A DNA stretch of 64,000 bases from Brachynemurus nebulosus (GCA_035578155.1 JAPWDM010000004.1:52851762-52915761); one strand, 5' to 3'; positions 35,640 through 49,000 are shown, counted from the first letter of the stretch. Notes: generated by a model from the sequence alone, not told the origin. Program-made: numbers and translations.

Positions 35640-37010
35640 AGTTTACCTCGGTAATAGTAAAAAAGTTTCAAAATCGGTCAGTTATTTTATTTTTGACACT
35701 TTTAGGCCCTACTGACACTGTCAGACCTTACATAACGTAATCTATATGTATCTAAAATAGCTTAGCTCCCCAACAGTGAAAAAATTTTCAAAATCGGTCG
35801 GTTAGTTTATTTTTGACACTTTTGGATCCGATGGACCCTGGCAGACTTTACATAACGTAATCTATATTTATCTAAAATAGTTTAGCTCTGTAACAGTGAA
35901 AAAATTTTCAAAATCGGTCGGTTAGTTTATTTTTACCACTTTTGGGTCCCATGGACCCTGGCGGACCCTAAATAACGTAATGTATGTCTATCTAAAATAG
36001 CTTAGTTTCCCAACAGTGAAAAAATTTTCAAAATCGGTCGGTTATTTTATTTTTGACACTTTTGGATCCCATGGACCCTGGCAGACCTTACATAACGTAA
36101 TCTATATTTATCTAAAATAGTTTAGCTCTGTAACAGTGAAAAAATTTTCAAAATCGGTCGGTTAGTTTATTTTTGACACTTTGGATCCCATGGACCCTGG
36201 CAGACCTTACATAACGTAATCTATATTTATCTAAAATAGTTTAGCTCTGTCACAGTGAAAAAATTTTCAAAATCGGTCAGTTAGTTTATTTTTGACACTT
36301 TTTGGTTCTATGGACCTTGGTGGACCTTACATAACGTAATTTATATTTATCTAAAATAGTTTAGCTCTGTAACAGTGAAAAAATTTTCAAAATCGGTCAG
36401 TTAGTTTATTTTTGACACTTCTGGATCCTATGGACCCTGGCAGACCTTACATAACGGAATCTATATTTATCTAAAACCGTTTAGCTCTGTAACAGTGAAA
36501 AAATTTTCAAAATCGATCAGGCAGTTTATTTTTGACACTTTTGGGTCCTATGGACCCAGGCGGACCTTACATAACGTAATCGATATTTATCTAAAATAGT
36601 TTAGCTCTGTAACAGTGAAAAAATTTTCAAAATCGGTCAGTTAGTTTATTTTTGACACTTCTGGATCCTATGGACCCTGGCAGACCTTACATAACGGAAT
36701 CTATATTTATCTAAAACCGTTTAGCTCTGTAACAGTGAAAAAATTTTCAAAATCGATCAGGCAGTTTATTTTTGACACTTTTGGGTCCTATGGACCCAGG
36801 CGGACCTTACATAACGTAATCGATATTTATCTAAAATAGTTTAGCTCTGTAATAGTGAAAAAATTTTCAAAATCGGTCAGTTAGTTTATTTTTGACACTT
36901 TTGGGTCCTGTGGACCCTGGCGGACCTTACATAATGTATTCTAAATCTATCTAAAATAGTTTAGCTCTGTAACAGTGAAGATTTTTTTTTAAAATTGGTC
37001 GTTTAGTTTA
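35640..37010 (+). repeat. 120-bp satellite array with 240-bp higher-order duplication
   Basis: Eleven or so units. The anchor CAGTGAAAAAATTTTCAAAA falls every 120 bp (one step of 119) from about 35774 to 36973. Bases 36421-36660 and 36661-36900 are the same dimer with a single difference that I can find. The unit also contains CTATGGACCCTGGCGGACC and TTACATAACGTAATCTATAT. Confidence 0.95.
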
Positions 37011-37982
37011 TTTTTTACAATTATGGGATCAGTAAATCCTGGCGAAACTCATACAAGTCTAGTACTCTAACAGTAAGAAAAGGGTTCTAAGGATCTCATA
37101 TAACTTATGGCAGTCCGTAAGCTTCTTGCGGACATCATTTAATTAATTAATTCAAATACTTTAACTTACTAACTGTGAAAAAATTTTTAAAATCGATTGA
37201 TTAATTAATTTCTGGCCTTTTTAGGTCCCGAAAACCTTGACCTCACATAAAATACCTTAAATCCATTTGAAATGGTTTAATTTTTTAACATTATTAATTA
37301 TTAGTGAAAAAATTTTCAAAATCGATTCAAAATATTTTTCCGTGCATACATATGTACATTATACATATTTTGTTTTGTTTCATATATTTAATAATATTAT
37401 ATCAGGACATAATCTTCAATTTCTTGTTTACTTAAAAATTCAATAAAAAAAAAAAAATTCTTCATTACATTAGCTTAGAAAATCTGTTTAATTTACATTT
37501 TTTAACATGAGATAGAACCATGCTAATTATAATGCAATAAATGAGAAACAAAACTCTATACATGTATGTGTCTTATAACACATGTATGTGAATATCTTCA
37601 CTTGTTCTCACAAAATTCTTTAATAAAAAAGTGAAATATTTTTATACTTCATAAAGAACTGAGATAGAAATATAAATTACTTATTACAATGACAAAGAGA
37701 GCAAAATAAGCCAATAGTGAAAATTACGATTTTCTCGAAAACTACTTAACATAGAAAGAAAATTATAAGAACATTTTCTTCATAATTTTTTTTTCCTTTT
37801 CAACGATGTAAAAATCGAACTGTCTTATGATAGGATCGAATGATAAAAAATGGCCAGAAAACCTACTTCTGGGCATCCGACGTGTCTGGCTAACGAACTT
37901 AGCCAAGCCAATTCAGAATCCAGTCCGCACACAAAATTTCATAAGCGTTAGACGTTTCTTTCGAGAGTTATCGTGGGAACAC

Positions 37983-37985
<3 letters not shown>

Positions 37986-38071
<86 letters not shown>
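37986..38071. repeat. (TA)n array inside composite copy B
   Basis: Alternating TA at the position equivalent to 15884-15959 in copy A. Confidence 0.95.
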
Positions 38072-38074
<3 letters not shown>

Positions 38075-38199
38075 TTTAGTGAATATCATTTTCGTATTCT
38101 AGGGACCTCAAAACAGATTTCTGCCATAGTCCCGAACTCAGATTGCGTCATGAGACCTACTGTAATAGCTGAATTTCGAGTTTTCGAAATTCGCTAAAA

Positions 38200-38434
38200 A
38201 AGTTAATTTTTTGTTTTCTCTTTGTTACAACTGCACATGTAACAAAAATTTTTTAAACTATTTATTCTTAGATTGTTAAAATTTAAAAAAAGTTTATGGA
38301 CTATAACTTTTTTTGTTTCTAGAATTTTAGGATGAAAATTTCACCAATCGATAGCTTAAATGTAGCTGAATCCAATGATATAAAAATCTCAAAAACGAAA
38401 AATTTGCAGTTGTAACAGTTTTATTCTCAACGTG

Positions 38435-38437
<3 letters not shown>
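38200..38437. mobile_element. TCGC-end element fragment (family B, right end)
   Basis: Ends GCAGTTGTAACAGTTTTATT then CTCAACGTGCGA, the inverse of the left end at 23842, immediately before a (TA)n array. GTTACAACTGCA also occurs inside at 38224. It is a fragment. Confidence 0.5.
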
Positions 38438-38847
<410 letters not shown>

Positions 38848-38852
<5 letters not shown>

Positions 38853-39034
38853 GATGTAAAGTAAATAACTCTCTTCCTTTTAACAGATGGTTTATCTCGG
38901 TGTATAATTGCCGAAGACATAAATTTTTTTTCGGAATTCACTATTTGAAAAAATCGCATCTCAGCCAGCTCATCGTTTCATATAAATTTCACTGAATACG
39001 CCTCTGACTAAACTACAGTTATTTACACCCTGTA
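38848..39034. mobile_element. 187-bp MITE with TACAGG ends
   Basis: Left end TACAGGATGTAAAGTAAATAAC, right end (inverted) TACAGGGTGTAAATAACTG, flanked by TA on both sides. No coding capacity. An isolated left end is at 38710, and a right-end-like TTTTACACCCTGTG is at 41980. Confidence 0.65.
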
Positions 39035-39966
39035 TAGTAAAAAATTTTTTAGAATATAAATAAAAAATAAATTAAAAATATAGTTTAAAAAAATTAAAGA
39101 TATTGTTTTTTTATCATGTTTCGTAAACATCCGTACGTCTCTACTATCTATTTGACTATTTTGTACAATATTGTTCAGAAAAAAGTTAACACAATTTTTC
39201 ACAAATTCCGATTAAAATCTGTTTATGAAATATTAATTTAGTTTTCCCACTTTTGTGGTTTCTGATATCACAGAACATTACGATTATTACAAAAAACAAC
39301 TTTGAAAGTATAAAAATATTGTTGCATTACACAATAAAAATTTAACACGATGAAATCACGAAAAATTATAACGAAACGGCCAATTGATACACTGTTTTAA
39401 CAACTTAATAATTAGTCAGGTTTTATTTGGCATCCTACAACGTCAATGACTTTACAAAGTAACTTTTCAAAAATCAAAAATATTTTTCTTTTAATTATCA
39501 ACAGAAGAGAAAATAACTAATTTCACATATACATACATAGATACACATATACATAGTTTGCAATCTGAGATTCACTTTGACAGACTTTGACAGAATTAAA
39601 ACGAATACCCCTAATTCAGTCAGAACTATTTTAAAACTAACTTAATTTCGTTTTTATTGCATTAATTTTAACAAAGTACATCTTAAGTTGAATTTTATTT
39701 TAATGCTTAATTTAGTAACACAAGTTTGATTAATTATTGGTTGGGTTGTTTAATTTTATTAATATGTATTAAAATTTTTATTAAAGAAAAGAAAATTTAA
39801 CTACACGGCACGTGGTGGGTAAACTTTCATATGATTTTTGATTGTACTGCATGTTATTCTGTGGTACTGCATGTAGCAGTTGACAGCACGTTAGGTGGTA
39901 TCTTTTTGGTGATGTATAATTGTGTATGTATACCATAATATTTTTAAAAAAAAATGTTGATTCTTA
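39035..39966. other. Non-coding AT-rich DNA
   Basis: Nothing recognised beyond short direct words (TGACAGACT near 39578; GTACTGCATGT twice near 39844). Confidence 0.5.
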
Positions 39967-40945
39967 AGGAGCGGATACACCAAAAAAACATTTACTTCAA
40001 ATGTTTCTAATTTATTGTTTGCAATTGTTTTTAACTGTTTGCCAACATACTGTTTCCACTGAATAAACAATTACAAACGTATTTTTATTTCTCTAAATAA
40101 ATACATATGTATCTCACATATAAAAAATTACTCCAAGTAAAGAACTTCTTGTTAGCACTTTGTCGTTCGTAATAATCTCTCATCAAAAAAGGAAAAAGAA
40201 AACATAAATTTTGGATATCTAATTTTTTAAAAATAAGAATTTCTATACAGTTATTAACAGACTTAAAAACAGACCTTAGGAGTGATTTGTTTTAAAATTT
40301 TTACCGTATGTCATCGGGAGATTTAGAATTTTTAATTTTCCAAATTAGCCCGAATTTTTTAAACGAGATATTAACTACATAGACTGTATACCCGTCGACG
40401 TTAGACTAGCGATAATGTGTTTTAGCTACAAGACATTCTTACAAAAGCCTTATGTATCTTTTTCGAATTTCTAGGCAGTTAATTAACAAAATAATTCCCG
40501 AAGTAGGCTCAGCCTTCTTCTTTGGCCTTTTCACTTCTGAACGGTGAGAGTTCCCGTTCAGCGAGAGTAGAAAGAGAGTAGAAAATTCCGCGCATCCTGT
40601 CCTTTAATTTTATTATAATAAAATTTATTGGTAATTTGCCATATTTCTGATTTTGATTTATAAAATTAGATTAATTGCAGCAATTTTTCATTATCTCAAT
40701 CCATCCACAATAATCCATTTTAAAACACAAAACTATGCTGTTATATTTACAACAAAATAACATAAAACAAGAAAAACACAAAACGCACCAAACAACGGAT
40801 TCTCTTTGATGTACCGACTTTGGTCGAAACACTGACAAACATTAGCAAACAATTGCAAACATTCGTGACGATCGTCTCCACCAAAATAAATTTTGTGTTC
40901 GCATTTACCAACAGTTTACGTGCTTAGTGGATACGTACCTTTAGA
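39967..40945. mobile_element. Possible ~1-kb inverted-repeat element
   Basis: Left AAGGAGCGGATACACCAAAA and right (inverted) AAAGGTACGTATCCACTAAG are weakly complementary, and related TTTGCAATTGTTT / AAACAATTGCAAA words lie inside both ends (about 40018 and 40848). No protein is encoded. The call rests only on these ends. Confidence 0.35.
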
Positions 40946-41992
40946 AACAAATATACATATACACACACACATTAATCATTTCATCATAATCACATCATAA
41001 TATGTGTATTTGCACTTCCCTAATTTAGTTATCTGTACATGCGACAAGCTCCAAAATTCTGATTGATTGTCTAAATTGTCCAAGGATTTTTGAATGAATT
41101 TTTAGTTCGCTTTTTTTTTTACTTATTAGTATCTCTGTCTTTTGACACTTGAAAAATAACGGATTATAGGTAAATTGTAAAGATGTACGTACACGCTAAT
41201 TTGGCATACACAGTTTCGTATTATCCAAACTATGTACAAATTACTACATTAAATTTTGTCAATTCGATGTATACCTATGTTTTTACTCGATCGAGTTTTT
41301 AATTTTATCATCAAAGGCGCGAATGAAAATCTTTGCGTTGTCAATAGCACCATAAAATCCATTGAAACAAAACTGGTTAAACAAACAAAATCTTATTTTT
41401 GAAATAATGAAAAAATATTCTTTTAAAGAAACTGCATTACCTTTGAGTATTTGTATGATTAACAAGTAGACACTATCTACTAAACAAAAAAATAATACTA
41501 TAATGTTCGGTATAATTTTCAATTTGGACTGGTTAATAATAATTGTTTTTATCTATTTTAAAACATAGTAATTTATTTAATTTATAATTAATTACTATGA
41601 ATATTTCAAATTTTAATTTTTTTTAACTTATGCTGAACTAAATTTCGTATTTTGGTATGAAATATGAGGTGAAATTGTTTTGCTACAAATTTTGTTAAAA
41701 TTTTTTTGGACGCTGCTGTACAGGTATTTTCAAAAGATTCCATAAATAAGTACATAAACATATTTTGTTGACAAAAAGTTCAACATTCAAAAAACCAAAA
41801 ACAAAAAATATGCTAGGCAGTCAGAGCCTGATTTAGGTTTTTTTTCTTGGGGCCATTTTTTAACACGTTTTTGACGATCAAATAATTCTGAAATGAAACT
41901 TGATCGGGACAAATTAACTAGCAAAACTTAATTAGTAAACTGAGACCTTTCTCCCCTATTTTTTCGAAGAGTTATATATTTTACACCCTGTG
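40946..41992. other. Non-coding DNA
   Basis: Includes an ACACACAC run near 40962 and a minus-strand frame of 79 codons (41283-41522), Phe/Ile-rich, that I do not recognise. It ends with TTTTACACCCTGTG, like the MITE right end at 39034. Confidence 0.4.
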
Positions 41993-42028
41993 TATATATA
42001 TATATATATATATCTATATATCTATATA

Positions 42029-42081
<53 letters not shown>
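41993..42081. repeat. (TA)n array with TATC interruptions
   Basis: TA with three ATCTAT interruptions. Confidence 0.95.
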
Positions 42082-42083
<2 letters not shown>

Positions 42084-42208
42084 TTTTGTGAATGTTATTT
42101 TCGTTTTCTAGGGACTTCAAAACAAATTTCTACCATAATTTTGGGTCGAACTTCTATCGCGAGTAAGGGTGTAATAGCGCGTTTCCATTCTGGAAATTCG
42201 CTAAAATC
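42082..42208 (+). mobile_element. HINE-like element 3' end, copy e
   Basis: A more diverged copy: TTTGTGAATGTTATTTTCG, GGGACTTCAAAACAAATTTC and GGAAATTCGCTAAAA. It lies 97 bp from an inverted copy. Confidence 0.65.
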
Positions 42209-42304
42209 CAAAATTCCTACTTTATAAATAAACATTAATTTTAATAACATTTTTAAATTACTTAATATGTATGTATTGCATTTGTTATAAAAGTACGTTC
42301 AATT

Positions 42305-42429
42305 TTTTAGCGAATTTCCAAGACTGGAAATTCAGCTATTACAGCAGGTGTCATGACGCAACTTAAGCTCGCGACCATAACAGAAATATGTTTTGTGGTC
42401 CCTAGAATACGAAAATGATATTCACTAAA

Positions 42430-42433
<4 letters not shown>
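42305..42433 (-). mobile_element. HINE-like element 3' end, copy f
   Basis: Reverse-complement copy: plus strand TTTTTTAGCGAATTTCCAAG ... GGAAATTCAGC ... GGTCCCTAGAATACGAAAAT ... CACTAAAATTTATATA, joined to a (TA)n array. With copy e it forms a head-to-head pair. Confidence 0.75.

Positions 42434-42505
<72 letters not shown>
42433..42505. repeat. (TA)n array
   Basis: Alternating TA adjoining HINE-like end copy f. Confidence 0.95.
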
Positions 42506-43228
42506 CTTAATAGGTCTAATAGTTTTTGAATTAAATCGCTTCGTACAAAACGACAGATAGACACAGACAAAAATTTTTCTAAAGTTTGATTTGGTATATA
42601 TGTCGAATTTGCTAACTGAAAAACATATTAATATCTAAAAGTTCTGAAATCATAGACAGACTCTTTTATTTTATTTATAGGTATTGATTAATTATTTAAT
42701 TTAAATAATTTTTTTCAAATTAAATTGCCCCCTGTTCTAAAAAGCAAATGTTTTTTAAAATGATAAATGATAAATTTAAATGATGATAAAAAACATCATA
42801 ATATTTGTAACGAATTTAACTAGATAAAATCAACAGTGTTAATAACAATTTAGGAAAAACGAATATCACTTGGTTTTTCGAAATTTAGCAATTTGGGAAA
42901 ATCGAAAGTCGTTTGATTTTCCAAAATTCTACAAATTGGGAAAATCGAATTAATCTGTGTGCACACTCAAGTACAAACTTTACAAAAAAAATAAAATAAG
43001 AAAAATCAGTTTACATTATAACCTTGATGAAACTTCAGGAAACATTAAATTGTAGGAATTAATGGTGCACTTAATGAAAGCAGAGGAGATGAGAATGAAA
43101 ATTCTCAGTCAGTTTGCATATACATTATATATTACGTTATTTTATACTGATTTTTATAATACAATAATGTTGTTTTAATTAAATAGAAGGGTATAAATAC
43201 AATACGAATAAAAATATCCTTATCTGGT
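42506..43228. other. Non-coding AT-rich DNA
   Basis: A repeated phrase of the type TTGGGAAAATCGAA occurs near 42892 and 42937. No gene. Confidence 0.5.
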
Positions 43229-43294
43229 TATGCCGAACTTCGGTTATAACGACTCGGTCCCATTAGGTTCGCTATAACCGGAGTAATACTGTAT
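43229..43294 (-). mobile_element. Tigger/pogo-like terminus
   Basis: The reverse complement begins CAGTATTACTCCGGTTATAG and continues CGAACCTAATGGGACCGAG ... GGTTATAACCGAAG. The CAGTA start against TA, and the CCGGTTATAGCGAA content, are typical of pogo/Tigger ends. No internal part is recognised. Confidence 0.45.
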
Positions 43295-44556
43295 ATAATA
43301 TATATACGTTTACACCCATATATAGTAATATATACATATAAGTTAAAAATATGAGCTCTGTGGTCAAACAGAATGAAGGTAGGTAAGTTACAAGCACGTT
43401 ACAAGTCTATTTAAACGCAAAAAGACATTTTTAGTTGTGCTTCTCCTAGCTCTACATGTATGTGTGACAACTCCCATTTACACATTCTCACACACACAGT
43501 CTGCATGTATGTAGTTTGCATGATTACTGTGGTGCTTAGAAGAATGCACCCCTAATTACCTAATTGCCAACATTCCAACAACTTTTCAAAAATACGTCAC
43601 AGCGAACTTTCACCTAAATACTAATCATCTAATTTAATTTTTTCCTTATAGAACAAAGGGACTTAAAATCATATAAATTCAATTAAATTTTAACCCATAT
43701 TGTCATTCGTTATTAATATTCTAATCAGATTGTTACTCTGTTGTAAATAACTTCGATTTTTAATAAAAGTACTTTAAATTGTAAGTGTTGTTTGGTGTTT
43801 TTCTGAAAAAAAGTGAAATAATAAGAAACCGATATTTTAATATCATTTTGACTGTAAAAACATCAACGTCAAATCATTCAACAAGAAGTTCCACATCACG
43901 AAAAGAGGACCTTCGAGTACGTGGTTGTCTATTGCCACGATAAAGCAAGTAATAGACTGGTGACAGCTATCTGCAAATCAATTAGTTGTTATCAATTTCA
44001 CGTCTGCCCTCGATTGTCGCGACTTTGCCATCAACTCAAATTGGACAACGTCATCTCGGCACGACATTACATCATTATTACTAAAAAACTAAGAAAGATT
44101 TTAATTTTTTCTTATCTATAAGTAAAATGTAGTATTCTTCTTAATAGTACAAAAATTATCAAAATATATTCAGTACTTTTTAAATAATAATAAAAAAACT
44201 AAAGTCAAATTTATATATAAAGAACAAAATTCATTTCAAAAAAAAATTTTGTCACATATAAAAGATATTATAATTTCTACTTTCCTTTTTCAATATATTA
44301 GATGGTAGATCTTGTGAGAGATAGCTATATTACGAGTTTGTCTAAATGATAAAGTTATAAGAATGAGTCATTTGAAGTTGTCGTTGGTTTCTCTATAAAA
44401 CAATAATGCAATATTTATTTCTATGCAGTGCCAAGGTAGACAAACGATGGTTTGTCTCGTTTGTCTACAGTACAATAGGTATGCGACGTATGGCTTTGGT
44501 TACTGGCATGTTACTGGTATATACGTACACATGATAACAGTTCAACAGTCTATAGC
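43295..44556. other. Non-coding DNA, possible regulatory/LTR-like stretch
   Basis: An ATATAAATT word (43670) and AATAAAA (43763) are spaced like a promoter and poly(A) signal. The following frame (43921-44121, 66 codons) is Cys/His-containing but unrecognised. Too little evidence to call an LTR or gene. Confidence 0.3.
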
Positions 44557-44640
44557 AGGGGTAGTCAACCCAAATGATCTTACGGGCCACTTTGGAAGCG
44601 CATCATAACTTCGCGGGCCGCATCTAAATTGTGTGTTCCG
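44553..44640 (+). mobile_element. hAT-type terminus (CAGGGGTAGTCAACC)
   Basis: CAGGGGTAGTCAACCCAAATG then GGGCCACTTTG and CGGGCCGCATC follow the widespread hAT end pattern. No matching inverted right end is found downstream, so this is a solo end or heavily decayed copy. Confidence 0.55.
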
Positions 44641-44854
44641 ATATATAATGTATTTTTTTAATACATTGGTTCTCACTACCGTGGTCATTATAAAATAAAT
44701 GTATTTTGTATGTTTTTTTTTCTAGCATATCGAGATTTATTTTTATTGATGACATGCATATTTTAAAATTTTTTAACAATTATTATGAAAATATAAAAAT
44801 TAATGAATTTAAAATTAAATTTTTACTCAAAAAACCAATAGTATTAGTTGAAAA

Positions 44855-45245
44855 AAATTCCAAAGAAACTAAATAAATTAAGAGGATTTATAATATCTTT
44901 TTCTACTTTCTTCAAAACTCTTGTTCAATCTTTTTCTCTTATGCTTTCTATCCGGTTCATCTCTCTTCAACATCCAACAGTAGTCTGCTATCATGCTTGC
45001 GTCCCAACTTCCTTGGTATCTGCTCTCCATAACCTTTATATCTTGGTGGAAGCGCTCATCCTGTTCTTTATTTTCGCCACAAGATTCTCAGGAAAGAAGT
45101 CAATATGAGATTACAGAAAATGTAACTTATTGCAACCCAGTTTATGGAAATTGCTGAGCATATTATTCACTATATTTTTATAATCTGGGCGTTTTTGTTC
45201 CTTAAAAAATGTTTCACTACCTCTTTAAATGAATTCCAACTTTTT
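44855..45245 (-). pseudogene. Fragment of a widespread multicopy arthropod ORF (ERFHQDIK motif)
   Basis: Reading the minus strand with two or three frameshifts and one stop gives WNSFKEVVKHFL, YKNIVNNMLSNFHKLGCNKL, HFL-stop-SHIDFFPENL, DERFHQDIKVMESRYQGSWD, SMIADYCWMLKRDE and RKHKRKRLNKS. I recognise this as the C-terminus of a protein family found in many copies in arthropod and cnidarian genomes, usually annotated only as uncharacterised and presumably carried by a transposable element. Its biochemical role is not known to me. The frame breaks show that this copy is dead. Confidence 0.55.
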
Positions 45246-45407
45246 TTTTTTAGTTGTTTTAAACTAATTTTTATTAACAGCCGATGATTAACAGAGAATA
45301 TATCGATATAATTTTTTTTTAATTGTATTTACGCCCACTTATTAACTTTCAAGTTTCTATAATATAAGTACGGTCCTGTAAGCACCGTAAATTTGTGAGG
45401 TTTATAT

Positions 45408-45462
45408 ATAATAAACTCATTAGCGGATGATCTCAATAATAAACTCATTAGCGGATGATCTT
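45408..45462 (+). repeat. Short tandem duplication
   Basis: AATAAACTCATTAGCGGATG + ATCT occurs twice, about 27 bp apart. Confidence 0.85.
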
Positions 45463-45777
45463 AAAATTCACATTTTTTCCCAAAATAAAGATATGTCACC
45501 TAGTTAATTTTCATTTAATGAAACCATTGATGAGAATGTGTTCCTAAAAGCCAATTACAACTATGTAATAACTTTTTATTAGATACGAAATTAATAAAAA
45601 TGCATAATCTATTCTTGAGTTGGTCGACCTAGGTAATTTTAGTCAAAAATTTTAATACCTAATATCTAAGAATTCTGACGTGCTGGCATTTTTCGAATAT
45701 TTTTTTCGTAATCAACGCCCTAAGACCTATCAAAATCAATTGTCAAATTTTAAAGGGGGAAACCATCGCAGGCCTGT

Positions 45778-46010
<233 letters not shown>

Positions 46011-46326
46011 GATACTTAAACCATTCTATGTTTCCTACTTTGACGTCTAGATGTCACTCTATGTGTCATATTACTCATATTACAGGTCTGTTTGTATATC
46101 GGTTTCCAAATTCTAGTGTCATTAATATTTTTCTGTTTGGATATAGATGTCGACATTTTGTAAAAGAAAAACATTAATCAATAAAAATTTTTGGGTTGTA
46201 TTTTTTTAAAAACATATTCATTGTATTAAAAAAGCTTTCTTTCATGCTTATTAAGAAAAAATAATGGATGTTTAATTTATTTGTCAATTTTTATAAGTCA
46301 GTTTAATTACACACCTAAAAATAGTG

Positions 46327-48812
46327 TTCCGGTATAGGAGCTTTTACGTTACTACAAAAAATTAAGGAAGCAAAAAAAGATTGTTAATTCTTTAGTGATT
46401 TTTGAAGGGCTGCATTTACGTGAAAAATGGTCGCATCGAGATGATAAAAAAAGCATTCTGAAGCTTCAAGATTCTAGTTTTGAGATCTTTTGTCCAAAAA
46501 TCTTTAGGAGTGACAGTTATCGAGTAATTCTAAGGAATAACACAAAAAATTTTTTACAAATTTTTTGCCTTTTTTTTCGTTTTACGGGCTTGAAAAATCT
46601 TTTTACAGTAAAACCATGGTATTGACTTGATAACCTGTTTATTCAGCTTCATTTTCCTTTTTTAAATTTTTCTTTACGTTGAATTGTTCCGGAGATATCC
46701 AATTTTGAATGCAAGGTTTTTTTCTACAGCAAAATATTTTCAGTTATTCACTATGGCCGTTTCAATAAATTTCTATCCTATAGTAAATATTGCTCTTTAG
46801 AAATCGTGTTCACACAATTATTATTTATACTTTATTTTGTAAAAAATTACAGTTATATTTATGATTTCGGTGGAGAAAAGTTAAGGTGACGGGTTAGGAT
46901 TTGGAGAAAACTGTGAAAGAAAATTTAACAAAATTTTCAATGGCACTCTAACGGAGTATTACCAGGGGTAATATCACTTAGTTGGTTAAAAATTATTAAT
47001 TAAATTATTAATATTTATTGAATTTATTAATCATTATATTCCAAGGTTTTAGCCTACTTTTCTTGGCTGAAATGTGTATTATCTGGCTTTTTTTTAAATC
47101 TAAAAAGCATATTTTGTTGATGGATAGAAAAATATTGGATAAATTTAATGGCATCGGCTTTCTTGAAATATAAAAGTTTCACTTTGAATCAACAAATGCC
47201 TCTTTTAGATAATTCAAACTGAGGGAGATTTCACTTTTAACACGATCTTCATAAAGTCGTAGCCAAATTACTAAAAATATTCATGTTTCAAGAAAAATCT
47301 AACAAATTAGCGTAAATATCAAAATTATTTCCATCAATTAGCGTCGTTCTAGATTAGATAGCTTTTGCCAGACTTTAAACATTTGAAAAAAAAATGAAAA
47401 TAATTACTTAATTATGCGTTAATTAAAATTAAAGGCTTGAATGTACTTTAAATCTTAAGTACGTATATAAATTATGCTCTAATGGTTTTTTAATTTTATA
47501 TTATCAATATTATGAATGTGTAAATGATCTTGCAAATTTACATAATTCAATATACCTAATTAGAATTTTTGTGTAAGTGAGCAGGCTTGGTTTATTTTAT
47601 TTTTTTTTTTGTTATTATTCAGCATAATATTATTATGTATGTACATATATGTATGGGTACTAAGTTCATATGTACATACGTTTGTTACTGAAATATTTAC
47701 CACACACGTAGTAGCAAAATTATTGAATCATTTAAATTTATTAACATATTGTTTTAAAATGAATATTATAATAAAATTTTAAAGGTATTTTAATTAATAT
47801 TTGATACAAATTTGCTTATATGTATACATATTATATGCCTCTAAATATAAATTGGTTTTTATTTATTACTTTCAGTAAAGGCAACTACATTTGTATGAAT
47901 TATAGAGATTTACAGAGAAACACGTTAAAAAAATGTTTGAAAAGTTAATTGTGACAATTTAACTAATGTGTATCAAATCCCATAAGAATACTGTAGTTTT
48001 TTTACCTTTACCATGGGAAAAAAAGTTTGGACAGATTTTTACAGCGAAAAAAATGGTACAGAACATTTCATTGGTCATTTCACTGTAGGTAAACACGATA
48101 GAAACGAAACAAAAATTTGTATTGGTAAATTTAATTGATTTTAGGACCATGGTAACAATGTATTAAATAATAACATGACTTATACTAATTTATTGTATTC
48201 GTTAAATTGTCTTACCGTATTACAGTTGAGTTTTTTATTTTTTCTGATTAAATTTGTGTTTTCTCCAACTCAAATTTATTGTCTAAAAGCAATCAAACTC
48301 GAAGAACCGTCAACCCAAAAACACTTCAGCTTCGCTGTTGCGATTTTGTTAGTTGAGAGTTCTTCTCGTTAAATTGTTTGGCAACAAATTTTTTCGAAAA
48401 AATTCAAAATTATTTCCATCAGTTACAAAAAATACAAACCTCTCGTGTAATAATAAGTGACTATTGCATGCAATTTTTCTTTTGTAAAAAGTTTAGCTTT
48501 TCTTTAAGAACGTGAAAAATTATTTCGGTCTACTTTAATCTCCATTTTGAGGAACTTCCCAAACGATTCAGCTGTTTAAAAATAGTTTCAGGTACTATTA
48601 TTGGCAAAAGAAAACAATGTTTTTTACCATTTACTTGGACTACTTGGTGCTACAAAGAAATCATGAATATCGCGTATTTAGAACGCACTTGGTAATTTTT
48701 ATTTTTCAAAATAAAAAACTAAATTTTGTGAATCTTTAAGAATTTATGAATGAATCGTGAATAAAAATTTGCCATGACGTAAAAGCTCCTATTATGGAAC
48801 GCGATCCAATAC
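46327..48812. mobile_element. Possible ~2.5-kb inverted-repeat element
   Basis: GTTCCGGTATAGGAGCTTTT + ACGT at 46327 pairs with its near reverse complement ending at about 48807 (GTTCCATAATAGGAGCTTTT + ACGT when inverted). It is bracketed by the direct repeats at 45778 and 48876. Inside is AT-rich DNA with only short, unrecognised frames (for example 46395-46625 plus and 48175-48372 plus). Superfamily not assigned. Confidence 0.5.
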
Positions 48813-48875
48813 TCGAACATTTTTGACATTTATATTAATAAAGCTATTTTTGAAAGGAACATCTGATAACAAAAA

Positions 48876-49000
48876 TTATTATTAATAGAGTGATTACTTT
48901 TCAATTTAAATTCTCCTTGTATTTAATGTTTCCATACTTAATCAAAGAAATATATACGTATTTTAAACAATTTTTGTTGAATTTGTCTATTTTGATTTTA
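48876..49000 (+). repeat. Direct repeat, right copy
   Basis: Matches 45778-46010 apart from the microsatellite. Together they look like flanks of a duplicated target region or pseudo-LTRs. Confidence 0.75.

Noticed and set aside
36421..36900. CRISPR-like array
   Set aside because: Units are 120 bp and repeat along their entire length without variable spacers; this is a satellite.
41283..41522. Minus-strand frame of 79 codons
   Set aside because: Phe/Ile-rich composition of AT-rich DNA with no recognisable motif.
43921..44121. Plus-strand frame of 66 codons with several Cys and His
   Set aside because: The spacing does not fit a known zinc finger, there is no conserved flank, and chance frames of this size are common here.
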